This document shows, in pieces, positions 26,613 through 35,374 of a DNA stretch of 64,000 nucleotides. The stretch is from NCBI GenBank assembly GCA_035301985.1, contig DATGTE010000008.1, positions 62,001 to 126,000 of the forward strand. The letters are read 5' to 3'. The translations under genes were made by a program, and so were the position numbers. Each line of letters begins with the position of its first letter. Position 1 is the first letter of the stretch. Source of the stretch: DASUXY01 sp035301985 (lineage in GTDB: Bacteria; Bacillota; Bacilli; Bacillales; Amphibacillaceae). The notes below the pieces were generated by a model. That model was not told the DNA's origin. It did no database searches and was given only the letters and a program-made list of their open reading frames with translations.

Positions 26613-27119
26613 ATGGGAGAAGATAAATATGCCAACAATCCATTGCTCTATATCAGTCAACCGGATATTAAAACGCCTCAGGCACGGATGCAAAATCATT
26701 ATGTGACACAAACAACAAAGAAAAAGAATCAACAAAATCGTCGATCGGGGAATAAGCCGCTTAAACGTCATACATTTCCAGTATCTGCAAGGCGTCGCCG
26801 TCTCAATACAGATCGTTTGATGGAAGAGAGAACTCCTCACGAAAGTAATGCGGATGATGATGCAAAAACGATTCATGACAATACCCATCAACGCTCTAAA
26901 TTTAATGATATGACATTAAAAGAAAAAGTTGCTTACTTTGCGAGCACACCTAAACATATTCCTAAAATGAAATGTAAAATTAAAACGAGCGAGAAAACAT
27001 ATCGTGGAATCATCACTGAATTTAATGATAATACGGTCATTATACAACAAGGAACGAAACATACTCCAGAAACCATTGCATTCGCGGATATAGAAGAGGT
27101 TCATATGCTTGGTCTCTAA
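26613..27119 (+). CDS. cotO: CotO, spore coat morphogenetic protein
   Basis: A 168-aa basic protein matching the spore-coat CotO family, which helps assemble outer coat layers. The N-terminal two thirds are Lys/Arg/Asn-rich and disordered-looking. The conserved C-terminal region is FNDMTLKEKVAYFASTPKHIPKMKC, then KTYRGIITEF and DIEEVHMLGL. ATG 26613 has AAAGGAG at a good distance. It is convergent with cotZ; both lie behind sigma-K-like promoters, placing them in the late mother cell. Confidence 0.85.
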   Translation: MGEDKYANNPLLYISQPDIKTPQARMQNHYVTQTTKKKNQQNRRSGNKPLKRHTFPVSARRRRLNTDRLMEERTPHESNADDDAKTIHDNTHQRSKFNDMTLKEKVAYFASTPKHIPKMKCKIKTSEKTYRGIITEFNDNTVIIQQGTKHTPETIAFADIEEVHMLGL

Positions 27120-27167
27120 CATGATTTGTTAATTCGTGCGAGATCATTGGATAAAGGATCGAGTTAT

Positions 27168-27200
27168 AAAGAGGGAAAAGAGGTATTCCCTCTTTTCCTC
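27168..27200. terminator. Bidirectional hairpin between cotO and cotZ
   Basis: AAAGAGGGAAAAGAGG and CCTCTTTTCCTC arms between the convergent stops. Confidence 0.65.
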
Positions 27201-27213
27201 AAGTTGAATTAAT

Positions 27214-27678
27214 CTACTCCAAAGCGTTGATGGCTGGTAAGCATGTAACGTGGCAGAAGCAATTGAGGTCAACTGTGATACAAATTCCTGTTGCTTTGAG
27301 ATTCTTCGTTTCTTGGTGTTTAGGGTTTTTAAGATCTTTACAAAGATCGGCATCTGCGAGCAAGAGTTCGATAATCGCGCAACAATCATCCATTACTTTT
27401 TTCACTCTAAATATGAAACTTGTTTGCATCTCATCTAAATGATCACCATGTTTACGAAGTGTACCAAATCCTTTAAATGGCTGACATCCGTCTCTACAGT
27501 ACAAAATTAATGGTACGGTGTCTTTTCCTCTGCGATCTGTTTCACCGAGTAATTCATCAATTGATTGTTCACAACTTGATTCACAGCAATTTTCGATGAC
27601 ATCACTTTGTGCATCAGCGATTTCTTTTAAAATATCACAAACACAATTGTCCCCTCTGTGTCCTTTATGACAACCCAT
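27214..27678 (-). CDS. cotZ: CotZ/CotY-family cysteine-rich spore coat protein
   Basis: A 154-aa protein of the CotY/CotZ/ExsY family that self-assembles by disulfide cross-linking into the outermost coat or exosporium crust. It is rich in paired cysteines: DNCVCDIL, IENCCESSCEQ, LYCRDGC, DDCCAIIELL, and the C-terminal CFCHVTCLPAI. AAAGGAG precedes the ATG, with a sigma-K-like promoter about 45 nt upstream of the start codon. Only one such gene is present here, against two (cotY, cotZ) in B. subtilis. Confidence 0.9.
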   Translation of the reverse strand: MGCHKGHRGDNCVCDILKEIADAQSDVIENCCESSCEQSIDELLGETDRRGKDTVPLILYCRDGCQPFKGFGTLRKHGDHLDEMQTSFIFRVKKVMDDCCAIIELLLADADLCKDLKNPKHQETKNLKATGICITVDLNCFCHVTCLPAINALE

Positions 27679-27724
27679 GAATGATATCTCCTTTCTGATA
27701 GAAAATATGACGTATTGTCCCTAT

Positions 27725-27751
27725 TAGAATATGTACGATTGATGAGTTAGT
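27725..27751 (-). promoter_or_regulatory. Sigma-K-type promoter of cotZ
   Basis: On the minus strand: AC (27750-27751), 16-nt spacer, CATATTCTA (27725-27733). Confidence 0.7.
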
Positions 27752-27908
27752 GTGGGCAGACGTTACATGGGGTATTTTTATATTTTATTGTACGAATTCT
27801 GAATGAACAAATAACTATGGGTTCGTTTGTCGATTGGATCTCTTTAAAATATTTTCCGTGAACGATGTAAAAAAAGGGGCAATTGTCTATACCTATTGAA
27901 TAAATCGT

Positions 27909-27935
27909 ACATAGACTACTATCAATCATATGATA
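27909..27935 (+). promoter_or_regulatory. Sigma-K-type promoter of the small charged gene
   Basis: AC (27909-27910), 16-nt spacer, CATATGATA (27927-27935). The leader to ATG 27955 would be very short, with the ribosome site at the start point, which lowers confidence. Confidence 0.45.
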
Positions 27936-27954
27936 AAAATGGAGTGGTTGGGCT

Positions 27955-28176
27955 ATGTCAGACAAGAAGAAAAAAGTAATCCATGTCAGGGATTTAATTG
28001 TCAAAGCGGATCATGTTCATATTGAACAGCGAAGACCAAAGAGAAGGAGAAACCCATGGGATCCCTTAGTTAGGGGAAGGCCTCATCATGAAGGAACAGG
28101 ATCGAAAGATGAGAGCGATGATGGCCATCGGGAAAGTGAAGAAGATGAAGGTGAGGGAGGCCCGTCTTGGATTTAA
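27955..28176 (+). CDS. Small highly charged protein, probably spore-associated
   Basis: A 73-aa protein: KKKKVIHVRDLIVKADHVHI at the N-terminus, then a basic RRPKRRRNPWDP stretch, then an acidic Asp/Glu/Ser/Gly tail ending PSWI. No enzyme motif or membrane segment. GGAGTGG precedes the ATG. Its place beside cotZ and a sigma-K-like element suggest a late sporulation protein; this is inference, and the family is not recognised. Confidence 0.65.
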   Translation: MSDKKKKVIHVRDLIVKADHVHIEQRRPKRRRNPWDPLVRGRPHHEGTGSKDESDDGHRESEEDEGEGGPSWI

Positions 28177-28303
28177 TGCATGTAATTAGTGGGTAAGTAT
28201 CATCTATTTATATAACAGCAGCTATAAGCTGCTTTTTTTCATGATGAGATGGAACGGCCAGTCGAACAAATGGTAAACTTCTCCAAAGAAAGGGTGTATT
28301 ATA

Positions 28304-28417
28304 ATGTGGAAAGCATCATTGTTATGGGATACATACGATCGATTGCTTGCCATCGATATCCTAATCAATCAGTTTTTTGAAAGGGTCAATCATTTATTCG
28401 CTCGTTTTTTTCGGTGA
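28304..28417 (+). CDS. Possible 37-residue peptide MWKASLLWD...
   Basis: A short frame starting MWKASLLWDTYDRLLAIDIL and ending FARFFR, aromatic and amphipathic, with AAAGAAAGGGTG 7 nt before the ATG. It overlaps the 3' end of the DUF421 gene on the other strand by 32 nt. It may be a real small membrane-binding peptide or a chance frame. Confidence 0.3.
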   Translation: MWKASLLWDTYDRLLAIDILINQFFERVNHLFARFFR

Positions 28418-29090
28418 ATGGTAAAATAAATAATTTTTGTCCTTCAATGTACTCCGCATAGTAAATGTCTTCAACCCGATTGTACTGTTGTCTTTTTAAT
28501 TCGTTATAGAGCCATTCCTCGCTGACTTGAGCTTCTTTCAAATTATCAACAATCAACTCTCCATCAGAGATAAGTGTATAGGGGAGATAGACATCTTCAG
28601 GATAGACATGTAAATCTTTTTTGTTTGGCGTTTGATATGGGGACTTTTTCAAAACGGATACGTACCCATTCGTTTCCAAAATCGCATATTCAACTTCCTG
28701 AATAGAAAAAACACCTTTATCACGAAGTAATTGCTGAAGTTCGTCAATATTTAATTTATTTTTTTTCATTTCCTCGCGAATGAGGTTGCCTTTATGAATC
28801 ACAAGAGAAGGCTTTCCTTCAAGTATAAATCTTGTTTGTCTAAATTTTTGTGCTATTTTTTCAATCGTATACAATAATGTTCCCCATAAAATAATAACAA
28901 AAGCAATTTCGGGAATCCCTGCTTTTTTATCGAATAAAGCATTTCCAACCAGTTCACCGATGATGACAGCGGATATAAAGTCAAATGCTGTAAGTTGTGA
29001 GATTTGTGTTTTACCTAATATTTTTGTCAAGGTGAATAGAGCTACGAATCCGAATACGGTATCTACGAAAATGTTTAAATAAGTATCCAC
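28386..29090 (-). CDS. DUF421 (YetF-type) membrane protein
   Basis: A 234-aa protein with three N-terminal membrane helices and a cytosolic DUF421/YetF domain. Typical segments are LTKILGKTQISQLTAFDFISAVIIGELVGNAL, GKPSLVIHKGNLIREEMKKNKLNIDEL and the C-terminal LISDGELIVDNL. GTG 29090 is preferred over ATG 29111 because GGGGGG lies 6 nt before it. The domain is common in spore formers and often sporulation-linked; the molecular role is unknown. Confidence 0.82.
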   Translation of the reverse strand: MDTYLNIFVDTVFGFVALFTLTKILGKTQISQLTAFDFISAVIIGELVGNALFDKKAGIPEIAFVIILWGTLLYTIEKIAQKFRQTRFILEGKPSLVIHKGNLIREEMKKNKLNIDELQQLLRDKGVFSIQEVEYAILETNGYVSVLKKSPYQTPNKKDLHVYPEDVYLPYTLISDGELIVDNLKEAQVSEEWLYNELKRQQYNRVEDIYYAEYIEGQKLFILPFTEKNERIND

Positions 29091-29192
29091 AATAGACCCC
29101 CCAATTGTCATTCATTTTTAGGCTAACCAAAAATGTAAGCATCATTCATTGCTGAACGTGAATGAGAGCATGTGAGGTCTTTTTCGAATATA

Positions 29193-29231
29193 AAAAACCA
29201 AGGCTATCGTTTAATCACCGCCTTGGTTTAG
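29193..29231 (-). terminator. Terminator after yjcF
   Basis: On the minus strand: AAACCAAGGC / GCCTTGGTTT stem followed by TTTT. Confidence 0.88.
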
Positions 29232-29238
29232 ATGTTTT

Positions 29239-29664
29239 TTAAGATAATATTTTTTCCATCGTAACATGTGGAATACCTGCATCGACAAATTCATCGGAGG
29301 TAACTATATAGCCAATCCTTTTATAGAAATCGATTGCTTGTGTTTGCGCGTGTAAAACCGCATGTGTATATCCGTGCTTTTTAATTTCTTTTTCCATCTG
29401 TTGAATCAGTTGTTGACCGTAAGATTTACCACGATGAGTTTTTAATACACAAATTCGTTCCAGTTTACCGTATTGATTCATAAATCGTAAACGACTTGCT
29501 GCAATCGGTTGTCCGTCTTGATATCCAATAAAATGAATCGCTTCTTGGTCATATTCATCAAGTTCAAGTTCAACGGGGACATTTTGTTCTTTTACAAAGA
29601 CGGTCATGCGAATACGTTCGGCTTGTTCTCGTTGCCTGTTTGTTTCGACAATTTGAATCTTCAC
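29239..29664 (-). CDS. yjcF: YjcF, GNAT acetyltransferase
   Basis: A 141-aa GNAT-fold acetyltransferase. It begins VKIQIVETNRQREQAERIR, with the FVKEQNVP motif near residue 22, and the acetyl-CoA loop is ICVLKTHRGKSYGQQLIQQME. The start is GTG, overlapping the yjcG stop by 4 nt (GTGA), a translational coupling signal. Order yjcH-yjcG-yjcF on one strand matches B. subtilis. Substrate unknown. Confidence 0.88.
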   Translation of the reverse strand: MKIQIVETNRQREQAERIRMTVFVKEQNVPVELELDEYDQEAIHFIGYQDGQPIAASRLRFMNQYGKLERICVLKTHRGKSYGQQLIQQMEKEIKKHGYTHAVLHAQTQAIDFYKRIGYIVTSDEFVDAGIPHVTMEKILS

Positions 29665-30182
29665 ACGTGTTCTTTCCCAAAAACAAATGATTCGTAAACC
29701 GTCCAAGAACCGTTTTCTAATTGATAGAGGAGGTGAAAGCGATCGATTTCATCTGTAAAATCAAACGTTTTCATCCGCAAGCTACCCAAAATATCGGAAT
29801 ACTCATCTTCAACGAGATCTTGGGCAATCGTTATGTGTGGAACAAACGGATGTCTCATCTCTTTGGGAAACTTTCCAGAATACATGTTTTCAACTAAGTG
29901 GGAAAGTTCTTGGCACGGTTCAACTTTTAAATAAATGGTATTCGTTACGGGTGCGAATGAGCTAACTTTTTTGATGTCGATGGAGAAAGGTTCCATTTGA
30001 TTGGCAATATTTTTTAATTCAACAATCAGTTCATTGATTTTTTCTTGCTCTGCTTGAAAGGGTTCTTTCAAAGTTAAATGTGGTGGGATTAAAGCATAAT
30101 TTGGGTCATAGCGTTTGCGAAATGAGTTAGCTTCATCTTGAATTTCTTTTGACGGAAAGATGGCAATACCATAATTCATCAT
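29661..30182 (-). CDS. yjcG: YjcG, 2H phosphoesterase-like protein
   Basis: A 173-aa protein of the 2H phosphoesterase (RNA ligase/cyclic phosphodiesterase) superfamily. The two HxT/S motifs are seen as PPHLTLKEPF near residue 37 and VPHITIAQDL near 117. The start MMNYGIAIFPSKEIQDEANSFRKRYDPNY agrees with the family and AGGAGG lies 7 nt upstream. The physiological substrate is unknown. Confidence 0.9.
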   Translation of the reverse strand: MMNYGIAIFPSKEIQDEANSFRKRYDPNYALIPPHLTLKEPFQAEQEKINELIVELKNIANQMEPFSIDIKKVSSFAPVTNTIYLKVEPCQELSHLVENMYSGKFPKEMRHPFVPHITIAQDLVEDEYSDILGSLRMKTFDFTDEIDRFHLLYQLENGSWTVYESFVFGKEHV

Positions 30183-30338
30183 AAAAAAACCTCCTGTTAA
30201 TTTGGTAAATCGCACAGTCTATGCTCGCTTATGCTTTCCACAGATGTTTTAGACGATTTATATTATTATAACAAAAAACTTTTCATTTTCGAATGTTTAA
30301 TCAGATCGCTAGTAACTCATGAGGAGCAACTTCAGATT

Positions 30339-31076
30339 TTATGGTTGGAACATTGTGCGTAAGGCATGCGGTAAACCTTGTTGCCAATATTTCCATGTAT
30401 GCTGTCCGTCTTCAATTTCTTTATAATAATAGGTGAGATTTTTTTTGTTTAAAACTTCATATAGTTGGCGATTAGGTGTAATAAAATCGACCACTGAACC
30501 GTCTGTAACACGTACATTGGTTTCTTTTGTGCCAATCGTATGGTAAATATTGAGTGCCTCGTGCGCTTTCGTAAAGCTTTCGACGGTTCGTAACACTTTT
30601 TCGTCTACTAAAGGCGATTGCATGATGACATTTCCGAATGTATTTGGATATTTCCATGCCGTCATTAAAGCGAGCGTTCCCGCGAGTGAGTCTCCCATTA
30701 ATGTTCTCGTCTGCCCCATGTGTAAGCTTGGAAGGAATTCATCGATTAAGGAAACGACTTCATGGGCGAGAAATTTGATATACGCTTCATTTTGTTCCCC
30801 GGAAGGATGGTATTTTTTTCGGCGATCAAAGCGGTCTTCATAATGAATGCCTACAAAAATGGTACTTTCGATTTCAAAATTTTCGTGAAGCTCATCACTT
30901 ACGGTAGCTAGGCGTCCCATTTGGTAATAATCATCACCGTCTTGCATAATACAAATATGGTATTTTTCTAGCGGAGAAAAAGATTCGGGTTGGTATATTT
31001 TCAGTTGCATCGCTTCACCTAAATATTTGCTGTTTATCTCCTTGTCGATCATGGTTCCTTTTCGTTTTCTGCTCAA
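30339..31076 (-). CDS. yjcH: YjcH, esterase-D-type alpha/beta hydrolase
   Basis: A 245-aa putative esterase of the IroE/Fes-like type. The nucleophile is in LMGDSLAGTLAL near residue 128 and the catalytic His in EDGQHTWKYW near the C-terminus. The start is TTG with GAGGTG 6 nt before it, giving MSRKRKGTMIDKEINSKYLGE; longer ATG starts lack a site. It is the first gene of yjcH-yjcG-yjcF, with a 156-nt gap to yjcG. Confidence 0.85.
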   Translation of the reverse strand: MSRKRKGTMIDKEINSKYLGEAMQLKIYQPESFSPLEKYHICIMQDGDDYYQMGRLATVSDELHENFEIESTIFVGIHYEDRFDRRKKYHPSGEQNEAYIKFLAHEVVSLIDEFLPSLHMGQTRTLMGDSLAGTLALMTAWKYPNTFGNVIMQSPLVDEKVLRTVESFTKAHEALNIYHTIGTKETNVRVTDGSVVDFITPNRQLYEVLNKKNLTYYYKEIEDGQHTWKYWQQGLPHALRTMFQP

Positions 31077-31217
31077 TGATGACACCTCTGTTTGTATGAT
31101 TTTCTTGTGGAATATGTGGAATGAATCTATCCATAGTTTACCATTAATCATTGGTAGATTCTACAAACGTAATTGCTGATCATGTTACGGTGATCTTTAT
31201 ACAGGAAATTACTGTTA

Positions 31218-33044
31218 TTAACTACTGATAGCCTGTAATTGTTTATGATGTAATGTATGATATGTGCCTTGTAGAGCGAGTAATTCCTCATGATTACCAC
31301 GTTCGATAATCTTCCCGTTTTCTAAAACGATGATTTGATCGGCCTCTTGAATCGTATTTAAACGGTGAGCGATCATAAAACTCGTTCGCCCCTTCATTAA
31401 CTTTTTCAACGCTGCTTGGATTTTTATTTCGGTCACAGTATCAATGCTGCTCGTTGCTTCATCTAATATAAGGATAGACGGTTCGGCGATAAAAGCCCGA
31501 GCAATTGCTAGTAATTGCTTTTGACCTTGGCTAATGCCACTGCCATCTTGGTCCAGAACTGTCTCATATCCATCTGGGAGTTGGCTAATAAATTCATGAG
31601 CATTTGCTCTTATTGCTGCTTCCTCCACTTCTTCATCTGTGGCATCTAAACGACCATAGCGAATGTTTTCTCGAATCGTTCCGTGAAAGAGAAAGGAGTC
31701 TTGTAAGACAAACGCCATATGCGAACGGAGGCTCGAACGTTTAATATCTTTGATATCGTAACCATCTAATGAGATTTTTCCTGTATCGTAATTATAAAAG
31801 CGAGAAATTAAATTGATGATCGTTGTTTTTCCAGCTCCTGTATGCCCAATAAAAGCAATTGACTCGCCAGGTTTTGCTTCAAAACTGATCTGTTTTAAAA
31901 TCGGTGTATCCTCATAGCCAAAGGAGACTTGATCGAAGACGACATGCCCTAGTGTTGACGGTAATTCTTTCGCGTCTTGTTCGTCCATTTCTTCCGGTTT
32001 TTCATCCATAATTGTAAACACACGCTCTGCTCCAGCTACAGCTGATAAGAGGATGTTAAATTGGTTAGATAACTCATTTAATGGGCGTGTGAACTGCCGG
32101 GCATATTCGGTAAAGATGACGATGATTCCAACGGTGACACCACCGGCTCCATTGATTGCCAATAGTCCACCGACAAGAGCGATCAGTCCAAAGCTGACAT
32201 AGTTTAACATGTTCATTACTTTCGGAATGAATCCGGAAATGGTCAAGGCCCAAAATCCTGTATGATGTAATTGGTTATTTTTCTCAGTGAACGCATGGAT
32301 CACACGTTTTTCTTGGGAAAACGTTTTAACGATGTGTTGTCCAGACACTGTTTCTTCCACGAATCCATTGAGTTCACCTAAGCGACTTTGTTGCAGTTTA
32401 TAGAGCGGACCTGTTCGCTTTGTAATCCAGCGCATACTGATCAGTAAGACGGGAATAATGCTCATTGTAACGAAGGTGAGGAGCGGGCTGAGCACCATCA
32501 TGATGCCGAATGTACCGATTAACGTTAAAATACTTGCTAATATTTGGATGACCGACTGGTTTAAAGTATTGTTAATATTATCGATATCATTTGTAATTCG
32601 ACTCATTAGATCCCCATCTTGCCGCTTGTCAAAATATGCGATAGGAAGTCGGTGGAATTGGTGGAATAAATCAGCCCGTAATGAATAAACAGTTTGCTGA
32701 GCGATGCCAACCATCCAATAATTTTGTAAAAATATCGAAAGGGAGTGCATGAAAAAAATAAAAGTCAACCCGATGAGTAATCCACCTAAACCTGCACTTT
32801 CTTTCGTTACGATAAAATCATCAATTGCCATTCCAATCATGTATGGTCCGAGCAAGCTAAGGGCAGAGCTCATGACAACCATAAGGATGACAAGTGTCAA
32901 TTTTAATTTTTCCCTCGCTAAGTAAGTCCAAATCCGCTTGAGTGTCCCAAACATGTTTTTCGCACGTTTCTGTTCTTGTTTAGGGATTGATGTAATCGGA
33001 ATCTTTTTATGTTGAAAAGGGAGTTTTAGTTGTTTAAAGAACAT
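31218..33044 (-). CDS. ABC exporter half-transporter with the catalytic (consensus) Walker B
   Basis: A 608-aa type IV ABC half-transporter: six membrane helices (about 30-310), then a nucleotide-binding domain with Walker A GHTGAGKTT, signature ISQGQKQ, Walker B LILDEATSSID and the H-loop MIAHRLNT. It overlaps the upstream partner gene by 11 nt; ATG 33044 follows GGAAAGGAG. The non-consensus ISQGQ signature pairs with the degenerate site of the partner, the pattern of heterodimeric drug or lipid exporters (BmrCD, TM287/288). Substrate unknown. Confidence 0.9.
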   Translation of the reverse strand: MFFKQLKLPFQHKKIPITSIPKQEQKRAKNMFGTLKRIWTYLAREKLKLTLVILMVVMSSALSLLGPYMIGMAIDDFIVTKESAGLGGLLIGLTFIFFMHSLSIFLQNYWMVGIAQQTVYSLRADLFHQFHRLPIAYFDKRQDGDLMSRITNDIDNINNTLNQSVIQILASILTLIGTFGIMMVLSPLLTFVTMSIIPVLLISMRWITKRTGPLYKLQQSRLGELNGFVEETVSGQHIVKTFSQEKRVIHAFTEKNNQLHHTGFWALTISGFIPKVMNMLNYVSFGLIALVGGLLAINGAGGVTVGIIVIFTEYARQFTRPLNELSNQFNILLSAVAGAERVFTIMDEKPEEMDEQDAKELPSTLGHVVFDQVSFGYEDTPILKQISFEAKPGESIAFIGHTGAGKTTIINLISRFYNYDTGKISLDGYDIKDIKRSSLRSHMAFVLQDSFLFHGTIRENIRYGRLDATDEEVEEAAIRANAHEFISQLPDGYETVLDQDGSGISQGQKQLLAIARAFIAEPSILILDEATSSIDTVTEIKIQAALKKLMKGRTSFMIAHRLNTIQEADQIIVLENGKIIERGNHEELLALQGTYHTLHHKQLQAISS

Positions 33045-34764
33045 GTATATGCTCCTTTCCAAATTGGGAAGCGACAATTTTTTGATATAACTTTGTTGTT
33101 TGTAATAATTTTTCATGTGATCCGATGGCAAGCACTTTCCCTTCATCCAACAGTAGGATTTGATCGGCACGAAGGGCTGTAGCGATTTTTTGTGTGATGA
33201 TGAGCATCGTACAATCATACCGTTCGATTGCTTGTAACAATCGAGACTCGGTGGCGACATCAAGAGCACTCGTACTATCGTCTAACATTAAAATTTTTGG
33301 TTTTCGGATGAGTGCACGCGCAATCGAAATCCGTTGTTTCTGACCACCGGATAAATTAACTCCTTTTTGGCCGATCTTTGTTTCATATTGATTGGGAAGT
33401 TTCATAATCGCTTCATGGATTTGGGCATCACGTGCAGCTTGAATCACTTCATCCATCGTTGCATCTGGTTTCCCCCATGCAATGTTTTCAGTAATGGTTC
33501 CTGTAAATAATAATGGATTTTGCGGGACATAACCGATACTTTTGCGTAAATGATCAAGAGAATAAGCGGTATGGGGTTCATGATCGATCCATATACTCCC
33601 GCTCGTTGTTTCATGTAGGCGGGGAAGTAATTGGAATAAAGTTGTTTTGCCCGAACCCGTTGCGCCTATGATGGCGAGCTTCTCACCTGCTTGAACTGAA
33701 AACGTCACGTCGAATAGGGTAGGGCGTTTTGACGTTGGATACGTAAAAGATACGTTATAAAAATTGATAGCTCCATCGGTTATGGTGGGACGGTTGTTTA
33801 TGTTTTGTTCGTCTTGATGCTCCGCCTTGACGGTGAGGATGTCACTTACGCGTTCTGCTGATGCTTTCGCACGGGAAAAGGCAAGTATGATAAAGGTAAA
33901 CATTGATATAGCCATGGACACGCGTAACGCATAATTCACAATTGCCACAACCTCGCCGACGGAAGTCGTTCCTGCTAAAGACTGTGTGTGACCGAACCAA
34001 ATGATGAAGATGAGACTTAAATTCATGATAAATAATAAAATAGGCATGGTAGCTTCGATGAACCGAAAAGTCGATTGTGTCATATGAGCGAGTTGTTTGT
34101 TCGCCATCATGAACCGCTTCTCTTCATAATCACTGCGTAAAAACGCTTTGATTAAACGCATCCCCGCTAAATTTTCTTGCATTGTTCGATTAACACGGTC
34201 TACATAACGTTGGACATGATTAAACATCATCGTTGCTTTTTTTAAGACCCATATAATAAATCCCGTTAACAAAGGGACTGTAATCAGAAAGATAAGTGCT
34301 AATTTGGCATTGACTACAAATGCCATAATCACACCACCAATCACGAGTAAAGGTGCTCTTGTCATAATGCGTAAAGCCATAAAAATCGTATGTTGAATTT
34401 GTCTAACATCATTTGTGAAACGAGTAACAAGAGCTGATGTAGGGTATTTAGTTAGGTTTGCAAAGGAAAACTGTTGCACACGTTGAAACATTTTATTACG
34501 AACATCTACAGCAAAGCCCCAACTCGTATGTGAAGCATAAAAAGAATTGGCAATCCCTGCTCCAAATGAGAGGAGTGCTAGGCCAATCATGATGCTTCCC
34601 CACATGATGATTGTTTGGATATCTTGATTGATCACTCCGTCATTAATCATTTTTCCTAAGAAAAAGGGAAGTAACAGCTCGATAATCAGTTCAAATAACA
34701 TCAGGCTGTAGGCCACAGTAATATGCAGTTTATACGGTTTTAAAAAGGATAAAGTAGTTTTCAC
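33034..34764 (-). CDS. ABC exporter half-transporter with degenerate catalytic residues
   Basis: A 576-aa partner subunit: membrane domain, Walker A GATGSGKTT and consensus signature LSGGQKQR. However, Walker B reads LMLDDSTSALD (Asp in place of the catalytic Glu) and the H-loop reads IITQKIAT (Gln in place of His). One composite ATP site is therefore non-catalytic, as in other heterodimeric exporters. It is translated first, coupled to its partner by overlap. No regulator gene is adjacent. Confidence 0.9.
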   Translation of the reverse strand: MKTTLSFLKPYKLHITVAYSLMLFELIIELLLPFFLGKMINDGVINQDIQTIIMWGSIMIGLALLSFGAGIANSFYASHTSWGFAVDVRNKMFQRVQQFSFANLTKYPTSALVTRFTNDVRQIQHTIFMALRIMTRAPLLVIGGVIMAFVVNAKLALIFLITVPLLTGFIIWVLKKATMMFNHVQRYVDRVNRTMQENLAGMRLIKAFLRSDYEEKRFMMANKQLAHMTQSTFRFIEATMPILLFIMNLSLIFIIWFGHTQSLAGTTSVGEVVAIVNYALRVSMAISMFTFIILAFSRAKASAERVSDILTVKAEHQDEQNINNRPTITDGAINFYNVSFTYPTSKRPTLFDVTFSVQAGEKLAIIGATGSGKTTLFQLLPRLHETTSGSIWIDHEPHTAYSLDHLRKSIGYVPQNPLLFTGTITENIAWGKPDATMDEVIQAARDAQIHEAIMKLPNQYETKIGQKGVNLSGGQKQRISIARALIRKPKILMLDDSTSALDVATESRLLQAIERYDCTMLIITQKIATALRADQILLLDEGKVLAIGSHEKLLQTTKLYQKIVASQFGKEHIHVL

Positions 34765-34910
34765 AAGGCGACCTCCATTTGTTCCGTATGTTCTGTATGT
34801 GAAAAGAATCCGAATTCGATAAGTGATGTACGTGATGAATTAAAGATGTTTGAAATTGGTAAAAGGGTGATTCAATTAAACATTTTTCTACTATTATAAT
34901 CGTACATTAA

Positions 34911-35183
34911 GTAAATAGCCAAATAATCATTTCAAATATACTTCTATACGCAAAAATTTTCTCTGACAATATTTCTAGACTCGGGGCATGTCAATCTCGT
35001 TATCAATTTCTATTACAAAGGTCATTGGCACGTAATATTGACGTATATTCATCATTTCGAGAAATTATGAAGGGATTATCTTTTTTCGACGGGAAAGAAT
35101 GGTTTGATCTGTCGATTAACAGTCGCTTGGCTTTAAAATGAATGGAAGTGAATGATGTGTTACAAGTTGTGAAAGAGAGTTGA
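34911..35183 (+). pseudogene. Possible decayed gene fragment
   Basis: One reading frame stays open from 34911 to 35138 without a start at its head, is closed by TGA (35139-35141) and then continues in the same frame for 13 codons to a second stop (35181-35183). The protein text (for example ARNIDVYSSFREIMKGLSFF, then FDLSINSRLALK, then MEVNDVLQVVKES) looks protein-like. No family is recognised, and it may be chance. Confidence 0.25.
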
Positions 35184-35308
35184 TGAATTTTTAAGGAGCA
35201 GTCAGGGATGGGTGTGTTTCTAGAATAAAAAATGATGGTTGTAAATGGTGATAAAAGTAGATAAGGGATTCGGTTAGGCCAACCTTTTAGAATGTGTTGA
35301 GACAATGA

Positions 35309-35350
35309 AAAAGTCACTCCCCGAATGGATGGCATACAAGGGAGTAACTT
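35309..35350 (-). terminator. Terminator after the first SDR gene
   Basis: On the minus strand: AAGTTACTCCC...GGGAGTGACTT stem followed by TTT. Confidence 0.8.
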
Positions 35351-35374
35351 CTTTAATGGTAAATCAATTTTTAT

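Larger units (their letters stand above)
34765..35374. other. 610-bp region upstream of the exporter, with a possible gene remnant
   Basis: No intact gene is supported. The exporter promoter should lie near its left end. A plus-strand open frame interrupted by one TGA is listed separately (34911-35183), and the hairpin at 35309-35350 terminates the SDR gene to the right. A minus-strand frame at 35003-35335 has no ribosome site and low-complexity content. Confidence 0.5.

Noticed and set aside
35003..35335. Minus-strand frame of 110 codons
   Set aside because: No ribosome site, runs into the SDR terminator hairpin, and composition looks random.
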